Shown here: positions 1-7,135 of the stretch, in pieces
Numbering within the stretch: the stretch's first letter is position 1
Layout: each line of letters begins with the position of its first letter
Origin: Pseudomonadota bacterium
GTDB lineage: Bacteria > Pseudomonadota > Gammaproteobacteria > Steroidobacterales > Woeseiaceae
Assembly: GCA_022360335.1 (NCBI GenBank)
Contig: JAKSCZ010000120.1
Location: 1-9,560, forward strand
Direction: 5' to 3'
Length of the DNA: 9,560 nt
Made by a program: the position numbers and the translations under genes
The notes under the pieces: model-generated
What the model was told of the DNA's origin: nothing
Databases searched by the model: none
What the model saw: only the letters and a program-made list of their open reading frames with translations

Positions 1-1012
1 CGGCGCCGAACGCGTATTCCGGCAGCACCACGAACTCGGCACCGGACTCCGACGCGGCTTCGACGAGACGCCGGACCGTCGCCAGCGGGTTCGCCGGCGC
101 CTGCCCGGCCGCCGACGCGATGGCCACGGTGCTGGACGATGCGCGCTTGGGCACGAGCCGCGCGGCGTCCGCGCGCGCCGCTTCCCCGATGTAGCGGTAC
201 TTGCGCACGACGGCGTGGCCGCTGGTCCCCGAATCGACGTGGGCGAGTGCAATGAACCCCTCGTAACCGCTGATCTTCGGGTCCAGCGGGGCCATCGACG
301 CGTGCACGACGTCAACGCGCTGCCGGTACTTCGGCTTGCCCGTCGCCTCATCCAGTTGCCACAGTTCGGAAAAGGCGTCGGCTTCCCAGCTGCTGGTCCA
401 GAACGTCAGCCAGTCGCCGCCGACCTTCGCGATTCCCTGGCAATTCTCGTTCGACCAGAGGGACTCGATGATTTCACCGGATGCCGGGTCGACGACCAGC
501 ATGCTGGGATGCCCGATGTAGTTGGTCATCCAGACGAGGTCGTTCTCGCGATCGTAGTCGAGGCCGCCGACCGGGCCGGGCAGCGCGAATTCCTCTTCGA
601 TTTCGCCGCTTTCCAGGTCGAGCTTCCAGATTTCCGGAGGATCGAGCGGACCGAGCCAGACCTTGCCGTCGTTGTCGATTCCCATGCCGCCGAAGAGCCC
701 GCCGCCGTCCGGCAGGTCGAAGGAGTCGACGACGACGCCGTTCCCGTTCACGACGAGCAACTTGTTGCGCAGGTCGACCGGCAACATGGGCGTCATCGAC
801 GGTTTGTAAGTCGGTCGGCCGTTGGAAACGGCCAGGTACAGGTTGTCGTCGGTCGGATGCGGATGGATACCGGAGATCTCGGTCTCGAGCCCGGGTGCGC
901 GGAACTCTTCCACGAGTTGTATGTGGCTGGAATCCAGCGGCGCCCCGGCGGCTGCAGCGAATGCAGCCGCCAGGCCGAGTGCGGTGAATGAAGCGGGCCT
1001 CACGCGCGGCAT
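1..1012 (-). CDS. Exported beta-propeller (SMP-30-like) fused to a carbon-nitrogen hydrolase domain, 3' end missing
   Basis: The frame opens at ATG 1012-1010 and runs without a stop through the left edge (337 codons seen). GAGGGGA lies 7 bases upstream of the start. Residues 1-24 form a Sec-type signal (Arg-rich start, then an Ala/Leu core). Residues about 40-285 show the repeated strands of an SMP-30/lactonase-like propeller, for example GIDNDGKVWLG and GGLDYDRENDLVWMTN. From about residue 294 the sequence changes to the start of a nitrilase-superfamily fold: a VAIASA strand, an Asn and an Ala-rich helix, then GAEFVVLPEYAFG. Glu332 (GAA at 19-17) sits where the first residue of the family's Glu-Lys-Cys catalytic triad lies. 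Lys and Cys would be outside the window. Family members cleave or form carbon-nitrogen bonds in amides and nitriles; no substrate can be named. It starts 37 bases after the lipoprotein gene and is probably co-transcribed with it. The propeller assignment is by repeat pattern only; the hydrolase call rests on about 44 residues. Confidence 0.75.
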   Translation of the reverse strand, partial: MPRVRPASFTALGLAAAFAAAAGAPLDSSHIQLVEEFRAPGLETEISGIHPHPTDDNLYLAVSNGRPTYKPSMTPMLPVDLRNKLLVVNGNGVVVDSFDLPDGGGLFGGMGIDNDGKVWLGPLDPPEIWKLDLESGEIEEEFALPGPVGGLDYDRENDLVWMTNYIGHPSMLVVDPASGEIIESLWSNENCQGIAKVGGDWLTFWTSSWEADAFSELWQLDEATGKPKYRQRVDVVHASMAPLDPKISGYEGFIALAHVDSGTSGHAVVRKYRYIGEAARADAARLVPKRASSSTVAIASAAGQAPANPLATVRRLVEAASESGAEFVVLPEYAFGA

Positions 1013-1049
1013 GCCAGTCTCCCCTCGTCGTCGCAGCGCGACGCGCCCG

Positions 1050-2234
1050 TTACATCGGCGAACCGATGACGAATCGTTCGAAGATCAGCAGATCGTGGTC
1101 GTGGCCTTCATGTCCGACGGGGTTGGAAACCTGCGACAGGCCGTCGAGATTGTGCTTGTCGGCGCAGGCCGAGGTCGCCCACTGCTGATCCGGCGCGCCG
1201 GGTCCGGAGACGAACGCGCCGCCCTCGCGGTGAAATACGCCCTCTTCGAATCCGGCCACTGCCTCGCCCGGCGGAATGCCGATGCCGACGCCCCGGTACT
1301 CCGCGTCCATGTGCCACTTCACGCCGCCGTGCGAGAACAGTTCCGCGGGGGTATCGGTCAACGTAATGTGAAACAGACCGCCGGTGATCATCGGCATGTA
1401 GTATTCGCCGCCGGGGTAGCCGCCGCGCTCGATGTCGGCTTCTTTCAACAGCTTGAAGTCGGGCGTGATGGCGACGCGCTGATGATCGCCTTGTTGGGAC
1501 CTGATCGTGATCCGGTCGTCGGACCGCGCGGACGTGCGCATTTCGAAGGAGTCGAAGTAGCCGCCCTCGACCAGCGCCTGCCATGCCCGGTCCATCGTCC
1601 AGTCGGATTTCATGGGTATGCCCGTGCCCCGGGACAACTCGTCGATCAGCACGTCGTTGCTGATTTTCACGTAGTAGTCGACGAACTCGATTGCGCAATT
1701 GACCATCGACATCATGGACTGTTCGCCTTCGGCCATGCGCAGGCGGTGGTACGCCGTGTTCAGTACGTGCTTGCCGAGGTTGTTCCGGTCGATAAGGATC
1801 GAAGCGGGCCTGTCGCTCTTCATATCGATGAGGAAGATCGCGTCCGTATCGATGGGGCGGCCGTGAACCGAGCGCATGTTCGGGTTGACCCACGTGCCGT
1901 GCAGCGTTTTCGCAAATTCCTTCGCGTTCGTCGGCCGATTGTCCGTGAAGGTCGAATCGAGATTCCTGCAGGCCAGCAAATCGCCCCTCGCAACGGACTG
2001 CGCGGACGCTTTCTGGTTTGAACGGTCGTAGCTCGGTCGGTCGAGCGCCGCTCCCGGTTCGATCGCCGTACCGCCGCTTGCAGCGACGGACACGTCATCG
2101 GTGTTGTCGCGAGGCGTGCAGGCGAGCAACGAGATGCCGACGAAGAGCCCCGCAACGGCGAAGCCGGAAACCCGGCGAATTTCGGCGAACCGCGATGTTC
2201 CGGTGAGCATTCCTATCAACGTTTTCTTTTGCAT
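1050..2234 (-). CDS. Predicted outer-membrane lipoprotein of unknown family, 394 aa
   Basis: I do not recognise this family. The chosen start (ATG 2234-2232) has AAGAGAAGG 8 bases upstream and gives a lipoprotein signal: basic n-region (residues 2-21), hydrophobic core (GFAVAGLFVGIS), then lipobox LLAC with the lipidated Cys at 39. The +2 residue is Thr, not Asp, so sorting to the outer membrane is expected. The open frame continues upstream to 2339, but those residues are not signal-like. An ATG at 2210 is an alternative start. The mature part is soluble-looking with no further membrane segments. It has a TWVNPNMRSVHG stretch near its N-terminus, several Trp/Tyr-rich strands, and a His/Asp-rich stretch (GHEGHDHD) about 15 residues before the C-terminus that could bind metal (inference). 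It is first in a two-gene minus-strand unit with the propeller-hydrolase gene and is divergent from the NTF2-like pair. Confidence 0.8.
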   Translation of the reverse strand: MQKKTLIGMLTGTSRFAEIRRVSGFAVAGLFVGISLLACTPRDNTDDVSVAASGGTAIEPGAALDRPSYDRSNQKASAQSVARGDLLACRNLDSTFTDNRPTNAKEFAKTLHGTWVNPNMRSVHGRPIDTDAIFLIDMKSDRPASILIDRNNLGKHVLNTAYHRLRMAEGEQSMMSMVNCAIEFVDYYVKISNDVLIDELSRGTGIPMKSDWTMDRAWQALVEGGYFDSFEMRTSARSDDRITIRSQQGDHQRVAITPDFKLLKEADIERGGYPGGEYYMPMITGGLFHITLTDTPAELFSHGGVKWHMDAEYRGVGIGIPPGEAVAGFEEGVFHREGGAFVSGPGAPDQQWATSACADKHNLDGLSQVSNPVGHEGHDHDLLIFERFVIGSPM

Positions 2235-2416
2235 GAGACCGGCCTTCTCTTGTCCAGGATTGGCAGTCCCGATCCTATTCCCGCGTACGCTCCAAAACTT
2301 CTCCGGTATTGCGCTCGACCGGGCCGGGGCGCCAAACACGCAATTTCCGATAAGCTAAGCGCCGCCGCCGAACATTAGGATTGACGGACTCATCAAGTCC
2401 TGCGGAGTTCGCCGAC
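2235..2416. promoter_or_regulatory. Divergent intergenic region expected to hold both promoters
   Basis: This 182-base gap separates the start of the minus-strand lipoprotein gene from the start of the plus-strand NTF2-like gene, so it should carry a promoter in each direction. Its right half is more AT-rich than the flanking genes, around CAATTTCCGATAAGCTAAG (2340-2358) and AACATTAGGATTG (2371-2383). I found no pair of boxes with good matches and correct spacing for sigma70, so no exact promoter is called. The ribosome binding sites are AAGG at 2243-2246 (minus) and GGAG at 2404-2407 (plus). Confidence 0.45.
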
Positions 2417-2992
2417 ATGAACGTCAAAGTCACCCAACTGATCACTACCGGCGCAGCCGTGCTGTTGGCCGGAACCGCCGTTGCGGCGGAGAAAGCGCCG
2501 GTCGCGCAGTTCGAATGGGACGAAGCGGCTTCGGCCGAGCTCGAGCACGAATTGCATCGCATGCACGAGGACTGGAACGAAAGTCGTATCGAGGCGCTGA
2601 AGGAACTGATGGTCGGCGACGACGTGCTGGTGACGTTCGAGCTCGATCCCCGCACGCACCAGCCGATCCGCCTGACCACCAAGGGCGACATAGACCGGTT
2701 CGTCGACGACACGGTGGACGCGATCGAGGAAGACGGCGGCTCGGTCGAACTCGAAATGCCGGCGCTCAACTGTCGCGCAACCGACTCGTTCGGCGTCTGT
2801 ACCGAGGAGTGCACGGTTCATATTCGCAAGGCGGACGGCGTCGAGTACACCGATGAGCTCTGGTCGACCAACATCGCCGTAAAAACCGATGAAGGCTGGC
2901 GCTGGATTCAATGGCACATGTCGCTTGCGAAGCAGGGCAGCGGCACGCTGAGCACGGTATCCGGAACGCAGCAGGATGCCGCCGGTCGATAA
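2417..2992 (+). CDS. Exported NTF2/SnoaL-like protein (first of a tandem pair), 191 aa
   Basis: The protein has a Sec signal (residues 1-24: MNVKVTQL, a hydrophobic stretch, then AVAA before Glu25) and a single compact domain of the NTF2/SnoaL/DUF4440 type. A long first helix (about 38-65) and a strand with VTFELDP are followed by KGDIDRFVDDTVDAIEED. Later strands end in a typical GWRWIQWHMSL edge strand. This fold forms a cone-shaped pocket used for small-molecule binding or isomerase/hydrolase chemistry; no catalytic residues can be assigned. ATG 2417 is chosen because it begins the signal peptide and has GGAG 9 bases upstream; a TTG at 2381 in frame would add 12 non-signal residues. Three Cys (119, 128, 132) lie in a short stretch, so a disulfide or metal site is possible in the periplasm. 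The stop TAA shares its last base with the ATG of the next gene, indicating coupled translation. The fold call is fairly secure; the function is unknown. Confidence 0.85.
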   Translation: MNVKVTQLITTGAAVLLAGTAVAAEKAPVAQFEWDEAASAELEHELHRMHEDWNESRIEALKELMVGDDVLVTFELDPRTHQPIRLTTKGDIDRFVDDTVDAIEEDGGSVELEMPALNCRATDSFGVCTEECTVHIRKADGVEYTDELWSTNIAVKTDEGWRWIQWHMSLAKQGSGTLSTVSGTQQDAAGR

Positions 2993-3498
2993 TGACCCCG
3001 AACCCGCATGCCTCCCACCACCGCCTGGCAGCCCTGCTCCAGGCGGTACTTTTTCTCGCCGCTGGTGTTTGTTCGGCGGAAGATCCCGGGCGGCCGGCGA
3101 CAGGCGCTGCCGGCGATGCATCCGCACGACCGCGTGCGGCGATCGGCGAATTCTTTGTCGCTGCACAGGCGTATGACTGGGCACGCGTGGCGTCGCTGCT
3201 CGCGGACGATTTCATGTTCTATGGCGACGATGCGATCGTCCTCGACCGGGACGGCTTCCTGAGCGCCATGGAGCAGGACGAAATGCGCATCGAGAGCCTG
3301 GAGCTGTCCGACGTCGAGTCGTTCCTGTCGGATGACAATACGCTTGCCTTCGTGCGCTATTCGCTCGCACTCAGGAGTTGGATCGACGGTCGGCGGCATG
3401 ACGTGCAGACGGTCGAAACCGTGATTCTGCGCCGTACCGACAACGCGTCGGCCGAATGGCAACTGGTGCAGAATCACGCGTCGCTGAAACCCCTGTAG
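2992..3498 (+). CDS. Exported NTF2/SnoaL-like (DUF4440-type) protein, second of the pair, 168 aa
   Basis: The start ATG at 2992-2994 overlaps the upstream stop (TAATG), so translation is probably coupled; no strong Shine-Dalgarno is present. Residues 1-29 form a Sec signal (HHRLAALLQAVLFLAAG, cleavage predicted after CSA). There is a Cys in the signal, but the preceding Val does not fit a lipobox. The mature protein has the NTF2-like order: helix AIGEFFVAAQAYDWARVASLL, then ADDFMFYGDDAIVLDRDGF, and later strands NTLAFVRYSLALRSW and SAEWQLVQNHAS. This matches SnoaL/DUF4440 proteins, where the middle motif lines the pocket. It is only distantly similar to its neighbour, so the pair may be an old duplication or a heterodimer (NTF2-fold proteins commonly dimerise; this is inference). 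The di-heme peroxidase gene follows with almost no gap. The substrate is unknown. Confidence 0.85.
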   Translation: MTPNPHASHHRLAALLQAVLFLAAGVCSAEDPGRPATGAAGDASARPRAAIGEFFVAAQAYDWARVASLLADDFMFYGDDAIVLDRDGFLSAMEQDEMRIESLELSDVESFLSDDNTLAFVRYSLALRSWIDGRRHDVQTVETVILRRTDNASAEWQLVQNHASLKPL

Positions 3499-3533
3499 CC
3501 TTGCGTCGTATCCCGCGCCGCCCGGCACCGACG

Positions 3534-4481
3534 GTGTCCTTGCTGAAAATATCGCTGTGCACGGCCCTGGTCGCAGCCGCATCGTTGGCCTGCGGCGGCG
3601 ATTCGGGAATGCGGGCCGTGTCGATGCCTGCGCCGCTGGACAATCCGACGACGCGCGCCAAGGCCGGGCTGGGGGAGCGGCTCTTCAATGACGAAGCCCT
3701 GTCCGGTTCCGGCCGCGTCAGCTGCGCCAGTTGTCACGATCCGGAGCGGGCGTTTGCCGGGACGAGGCGCAGGTCGGTGGGAATCAACGGGCGCCTGACG
3801 CATCGCAATACGCCGTCGCTCCTGGACGTGGGGCTGTTCCCGAACCTGACCTGGGACGGCGGAATCAGCGGACTGGAGGAGCAGGCCAGGAATCCGCTCG
3901 TCGGTCACGGCGAGATGGGCGCGTCGCTCGCCCGGATTGCCGGGCGCCTCTCGGGCGATGCGAGCTACGCGTCCGCGTTCGAGCGCGCGTTCGGCGATCG
4001 CCGCATCGACGCAGACAGGATCGTGAAGGCGCTGGCGAGCTATCAGCGGACGCTGCGCTCGCCCGTCACCCGGTTCGACGAACGCTACGATATCGGCCTA
4101 TCGAGCGTCGCGAACTCCGAGCTCGGCCCGGGCTGGCGGGTATTCGAACGGCACTGCCTGCGCTGCCATGAGTACAGTGCGGGTAATCGCCTGTTCACGG
4201 ATTTCGGCTATCGGCACACCGGCGTCGAGTCCGCGGACCTCGGCCGCTTCTACGTGACGCAGGACCCCGCGGACAGGCGCCGCTTTCGCACGCCGTCGCT
4301 GCGCAACGTCTCCAGGACGGCGCCCTACATGCACGACGGCAGTATCGGTACCCTGTCCGAGGTTATCGATCACTACCGGCGCCGCAGCCGGCAAGCCGGC
4401 GTACCGGACCTGAATACGGCAATCGTGACGATCTCGGCGCAGGACGAGCGCCACCTGCTGGCGTTTCTCAATGCAATCTGA
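3534..4481 (+). CDS. Di-heme cytochrome c peroxidase of the MauG/CcpA superfamily, predicted lipoprotein
   Basis: This is a predicted periplasmic c-type cytochrome that binds two hemes and uses peroxide to oxidise a partner (cytochrome, protein side chain or small molecule). Two CXXCH motifs are visible, CASCH at 3723-3737 (residues 64-68) and CLRCH at 4155-4169 (208-212). Family blocks are also present: GERLFNDEALSGSG before heme 1, SGLEEQARNPL, EMGASL, and RTPSLRNVSRTAPYMHDGS near the C-terminus. In TLSEVIDHYRRR a Tyr (codon 4374-4376) appears to occupy the position of the Met that ligates the high-potential heme in classical CCPs, as in MauG. The 315-residue length is normal. The GTG start at 3534 gives MSLLKIS and a lipobox SLAC (Cys20). 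The start is uncertain: TTG 3501 is equally plausible, and ATG 3456 would overlap the previous gene by 43 bases; none has a clear Shine-Dalgarno. The gene ends 11 bases inside the next one. No methylamine dehydrogenase genes are nearby, so MauG itself is not claimed. Confidence 0.9.
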   Translation: MSLLKISLCTALVAAASLACGGDSGMRAVSMPAPLDNPTTRAKAGLGERLFNDEALSGSGRVSCASCHDPERAFAGTRRRSVGINGRLTHRNTPSLLDVGLFPNLTWDGGISGLEEQARNPLVGHGEMGASLARIAGRLSGDASYASAFERAFGDRRIDADRIVKALASYQRTLRSPVTRFDERYDIGLSSVANSELGPGWRVFERHCLRCHEYSAGNRLFTDFGYRHTGVESADLGRFYVTQDPADRRRFRTPSLRNVSRTAPYMHDGSIGTLSEVIDHYRRRSRQAGVPDLNTAIVTISAQDERHLLAFLNAI

Positions 4482-6294
4482 AGCGCCGAAAACCCCGCCC
4501 GGCCGCCGGCGGGAGGGCGGCATTTTCGCGGCGATACTGCCGGGGCTCGCCTGCGTCCTGACGGCAGGCCCGGCGGCGGGCGTCGCGCCGGAAGCGGAGG
4601 CGCGTCCGCTTCCGCCGATACGGATGGTCGGACAGGACATTCACGGCGGTACCGACGCGACGATCTCGCCCGATGGCCGCTACATCGTCGTCTCGTCGCG
4701 CAGGACCGGCAACCTGGACCTGTGGATGCTCGATACGAAATTCGGCCGTTGGCGGCAGCTGACGAGCGATCCTGCCGACGATATCGAACCGCAGTGGTCT
4801 CCGGACGGCAGGAACATCGCCTACACCTCGACGCGATCGGGGAACAAGGATATCTGGTGGCTGAAACTGGAAAACCTGGAATCCCGGCAGCTGACGGACT
4901 CCGCGCACGACGACGAGTACCCGTCGTGGGCGCACGACAGCCGGCGTATCGTCTTTACGACCGGTGCCTGGAAGCAGCGCCATTTCATGGTCGCGACGAT
5001 CGCGTCGTCGCCGGACCAGGAGATCCCGGCACGCAGGGTGAATCGGGATGCCGGTCACGTCGGTGCCTGCTCCTTTCACCCGGACGGCGAATCGCTGGTC
5101 TGCCACGACTACGAGACCGGATTCGGCGACATCGTGCACCTGTCGCTGGACGGCGGCCTGATCCGGAAGATCACGGACGGCCAGAGCTGGGACTACAAAC
5201 CGAGCGTTTCCGCCGACGGCTCCCTCGTCTCGTTCACGCGCATTGCCGGCGGTTCGTCCGCGATCTGGGTCAAGCGCATCGACGGCGAAATCGAGTACCC
5301 GGTCACCTCGTCACTGAGCAACGATCGCTGGCCGTTTTTCTACCGGCATCGGGATCGCGACTACATCTTCTTTCACCGCCTGGTCCACAGGGGCTCGTCG
5401 ATCAGTGTCTATGACCGGCAAACAGGCCGCACGACGCAAATCGTCGAATCCGCCGAGCGGCCGCTGCAGGCGGCGTTCGATTCCCGCGCAGACCGCGTCG
5501 CGTATTGTGCGGATGCGGGCAGCAAACAGGAGATTCGAATCCTTCGCCGGTCCACGGGAGAGCGAAGCACGCTGCCGCTGCCCGCCGAGAATGCGTGTTA
5601 TCCGCGCTGGTCGCCCGATGACAGCGCGATCGCGTACCTCGGAAGCTCGGGCGGTACCTGGCATTTGTCGGTCTACGAAATGGACGGCGGCGAAGCGAGG
5701 ACACTGACGCAGGACGCCGATTTTCCGAACGGGATCCTCGGTCCGATCGACTGGTCGCCCGGCGGCGATCGACTCGTGTTCGCCGCCAATGTTGCGCCGT
5801 ACGAATCGAATCTGTTCATGATCGACGCTGCCGGCGGCGACGTCGAATACGTAACCGATGACGACTGGTACGACGAATCGCCGTCGCTGGACGCGGACGG
5901 CAATGTGCTGTTCATGTCGACGCGCGGCGGCGGCTGGACCTGGGGACTGTTCAGGGCCAGCCCTGCGTCGGGGGAGGCGCCCGTTGCAATAACGCGCCCC
6001 GACTACGTCGAGAAGAACTTTCTCCGCCCGGGGCCCGGCGGGGAGTTGACGTGGAGCGAATACAGGATGTGCGACGCAACGCATTTTGTCGCGCTGCAGC
6101 AGCGCGGACAGGCGCCGCGCCTGCTCCGCGAACTGCCCGGCGCCCAGTGGCCGTCGTTCTCGAAAGACGGTTCGGAAATACTGGTCACCCAGGTGCAGAA
6201 TCACGTCGAGTTCTGGCGGGTTGCGATCGACGAGTTCCGGGTCGGCGCCAACCTGCGGAGCCGGCGGGCGCATCCCGGCCGAGCAACCCGCTGA
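4471..6294 (+). CDS. Periplasmic TolB-like PD40 beta-propeller protein, 607 aa
   Basis: The ATG lies 11 bases before the end of the peroxidase gene, so the two are probably translationally coupled. Residues about 11-37 form a Sec signal with an Arg cluster (GRRRE), a hydrophobic core (IFAAILPGLACVL) and a small-residue cleavage region. The rest is a chain of PD40/WD40-like blades, each with an SPDG-type turn: ISPDGRYIVVSS (about 65), WSPDGRNIAYTS (about 109), FHPDGESLVC, WSPDDSAIAYLG, WSPGGDRLVFAA, and SKDGSEILVTQ at about 564. Such propellers occur in TolB and in the N-terminal part of S9 peptidases, where they bind proteins or gate substrates. No Pal-binding TolB N-terminal domain and no alpha/beta-hydrolase domain are present, so this looks like a stand-alone binding propeller. 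The last blade ends near residue 590. The basic tail (LRSRRAHPGRATR) is encoded where the convergent AraC gene overlaps. Its partner is unknown; a link to the adjacent peroxidase is inferred from operon position. Confidence 0.88.
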   Translation: MQSEAPKTPPGRRREGGIFAAILPGLACVLTAGPAAGVAPEAEARPLPPIRMVGQDIHGGTDATISPDGRYIVVSSRRTGNLDLWMLDTKFGRWRQLTSDPADDIEPQWSPDGRNIAYTSTRSGNKDIWWLKLENLESRQLTDSAHDDEYPSWAHDSRRIVFTTGAWKQRHFMVATIASSPDQEIPARRVNRDAGHVGACSFHPDGESLVCHDYETGFGDIVHLSLDGGLIRKITDGQSWDYKPSVSADGSLVSFTRIAGGSSAIWVKRIDGEIEYPVTSSLSNDRWPFFYRHRDRDYIFFHRLVHRGSSISVYDRQTGRTTQIVESAERPLQAAFDSRADRVAYCADAGSKQEIRILRRSTGERSTLPLPAENACYPRWSPDDSAIAYLGSSGGTWHLSVYEMDGGEARTLTQDADFPNGILGPIDWSPGGDRLVFAANVAPYESNLFMIDAAGGDVEYVTDDDWYDESPSLDADGNVLFMSTRGGGWTWGLFRASPASGEAPVAITRPDYVEKNFLRPGPGGELTWSEYRMCDATHFVALQQRGQAPRLLRELPGAQWPSFSKDGSEILVTQVQNHVEFWRVAIDEFRVGANLRSRRAHPGRATR

Positions 6295-7087
6295 TCGTCA
6301 GCAGCGGCACCGCGCTCAGAATCGGCGGATCCAGCGACTTCGTCGGCGCCAGGCGCAGTTCGTTCATCCGCGTAACGCGACCCGGCTCTATTCGGCAACG
6401 CTCGCTGCGGGCGCGGCAGGCATTCGTCAGTGTCAGCATGTCCACGGGATTCGACGTCACGGGCAGACCCAGCGCCAGCACGCGGTACCGTCCCGGGCGC
6501 GCATGCGCAAAGCGAAACCGGCCCGCTCCCGACATCAGCCGATACGAGACCGGCCATCGCTCGGGTATCGATCGCGAGAACAGGGCGACGAAGATCATGC
6601 CGTTGCCGCGGCCGGCGATCCTCAGAGTGCCTTCCAGTCCGACGGAGGCCTTGCCGCCGTCGGGCTGCGATGAGAACAGGCTGCGGATCCGGCCGATATC
6701 CAGCGCGCAGAATTCCCGGGAGAACCGGCGGTAGGCATTCGGCGACAAGCCGACGAGTTCGGTGAATCGATTGGTGAACGAACCCAGTGAGTTGTAGCCG
6801 ACTTCGAGACAGATGTTCGTCACGCTCAGGTCGGTGGCGTGCAGCAGTTCCTTCGCACGCTGAAGCCTCAGCGCGTACAGGAACTGGATCGGCGGCACAC
6901 CGGTCAGCTCCTTGAAGACACGGTTGAAATGAAACGGGCTGAAGTACGCGATTTCCGCCATGCCTTTGAGGTTCAGGGGCTCACTGAGTCTCGACCGCAT
7001 CTCGACGATGACGCGGTGGACCGCTTCTTCCCGTATGACGTCCCGCGATCGCTTGCAGATCGTCTCGGGGGCAAATGCTTGCAACAT
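6185..7087 (-). CDS. AraC-family regulator with N-terminal DNA-binding domain and C-terminal beta-rich domain, 300 aa
   Basis: Residues 20-122 form a complete AraC/XylS DNA-binding domain with two helix-turn-helix units. The first is LNLKGMAEIAYFSPFHFNRV and the second spans NICLEVGYNSLGSFTNRF, ending with the usual GLSPNAYRR. The domain is at the N-terminus, opposite to classical AraC. Residues about 148-265 look like a beta-sandwich (GTLRIAGRGNGMIFVALFSR, PGRYRVLALGLP, SLDPPILSAVPLL). This pattern recalls AraC-type proteins with a transthyretin- or carboxypeptidase-regulatory-like C-terminal domain, presumably a ligand sensor (inference). The ATG at 7087-7085 has GAGGA 8 bases upstream. The gene lies 48 bases downstream of the thioesterase on the same strand, so it may be co-transcribed with the polyketide genes and regulate them. 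Its last 36 codons overlap the 3' end of the convergent propeller gene and encode an Arg/Pro/Gly-rich tail that is probably not part of the fold. Confidence 0.9.
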   Translation of the reverse strand: MLQAFAPETICKRSRDVIREEAVHRVIVEMRSRLSEPLNLKGMAEIAYFSPFHFNRVFKELTGVPPIQFLYALRLQRAKELLHATDLSVTNICLEVGYNSLGSFTNRFTELVGLSPNAYRRFSREFCALDIGRIRSLFSSQPDGGKASVGLEGTLRIAGRGNGMIFVALFSRSIPERWPVSYRLMSGAGRFRFAHARPGRYRVLALGLPVTSNPVDMLTLTNACRARSERCRIEPGRVTRMNELRLAPTKSLDPPILSAVPLLTISGLLGRDAPAGSAGWRRPGTRRSQPARTRRDSAPG

Positions 7088-7095
7088 GTCCGATG

Positions 7096-7100
7096 TCCTC
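7096..7100 (-). promoter_or_regulatory. Ribosome binding site of the AraC-family gene
   Basis: Read on the minus strand, GAGGA lies 8 bases before ATG 7087 in the 48-base gap after the thioesterase. It supports this start. No convincing terminator hairpin separates the two genes. Confidence 0.6.
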
Positions 7101-7135
7101 GCGAAAAGAGTGGCGGCGGCGCCCCGGGCCCGTGT

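Noticed and set aside
822..2021. Long open frame on the plus strand (399 codons) opposite the lipoprotein and propeller-hydrolase genes
   Set aside because: It lies antisense to two genes with signal peptides and ribosome binding sites, has no recognisable domain, and is typical of GC-rich shadow frames.
3534..4481. True MauG of methylamine utilisation
   Set aside because: No mau structural genes are in the window; only superfamily membership and a possible Tyr ligand are supported.
5311..6273. Minus-strand frame of 320 codons opposite the propeller gene
   Set aside because: There are no motifs and no plausible start signal; the plus frame has regular PD40 blades throughout.
4471..6294. TolB of the Tol-Pal system or an S9 prolyl oligopeptidase
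   Set aside because: It has no TolB N-terminal domain, no tol/pal neighbours, and no alpha/beta-hydrolase domain with a catalytic Ser after the propeller.
7088..7135. Terminator hairpin in the GC-rich gap between the thioesterase and AraC genes
   Set aside because: The gap is GC-rich but I could not form a stable stem followed by a T-run in the transcript direction.
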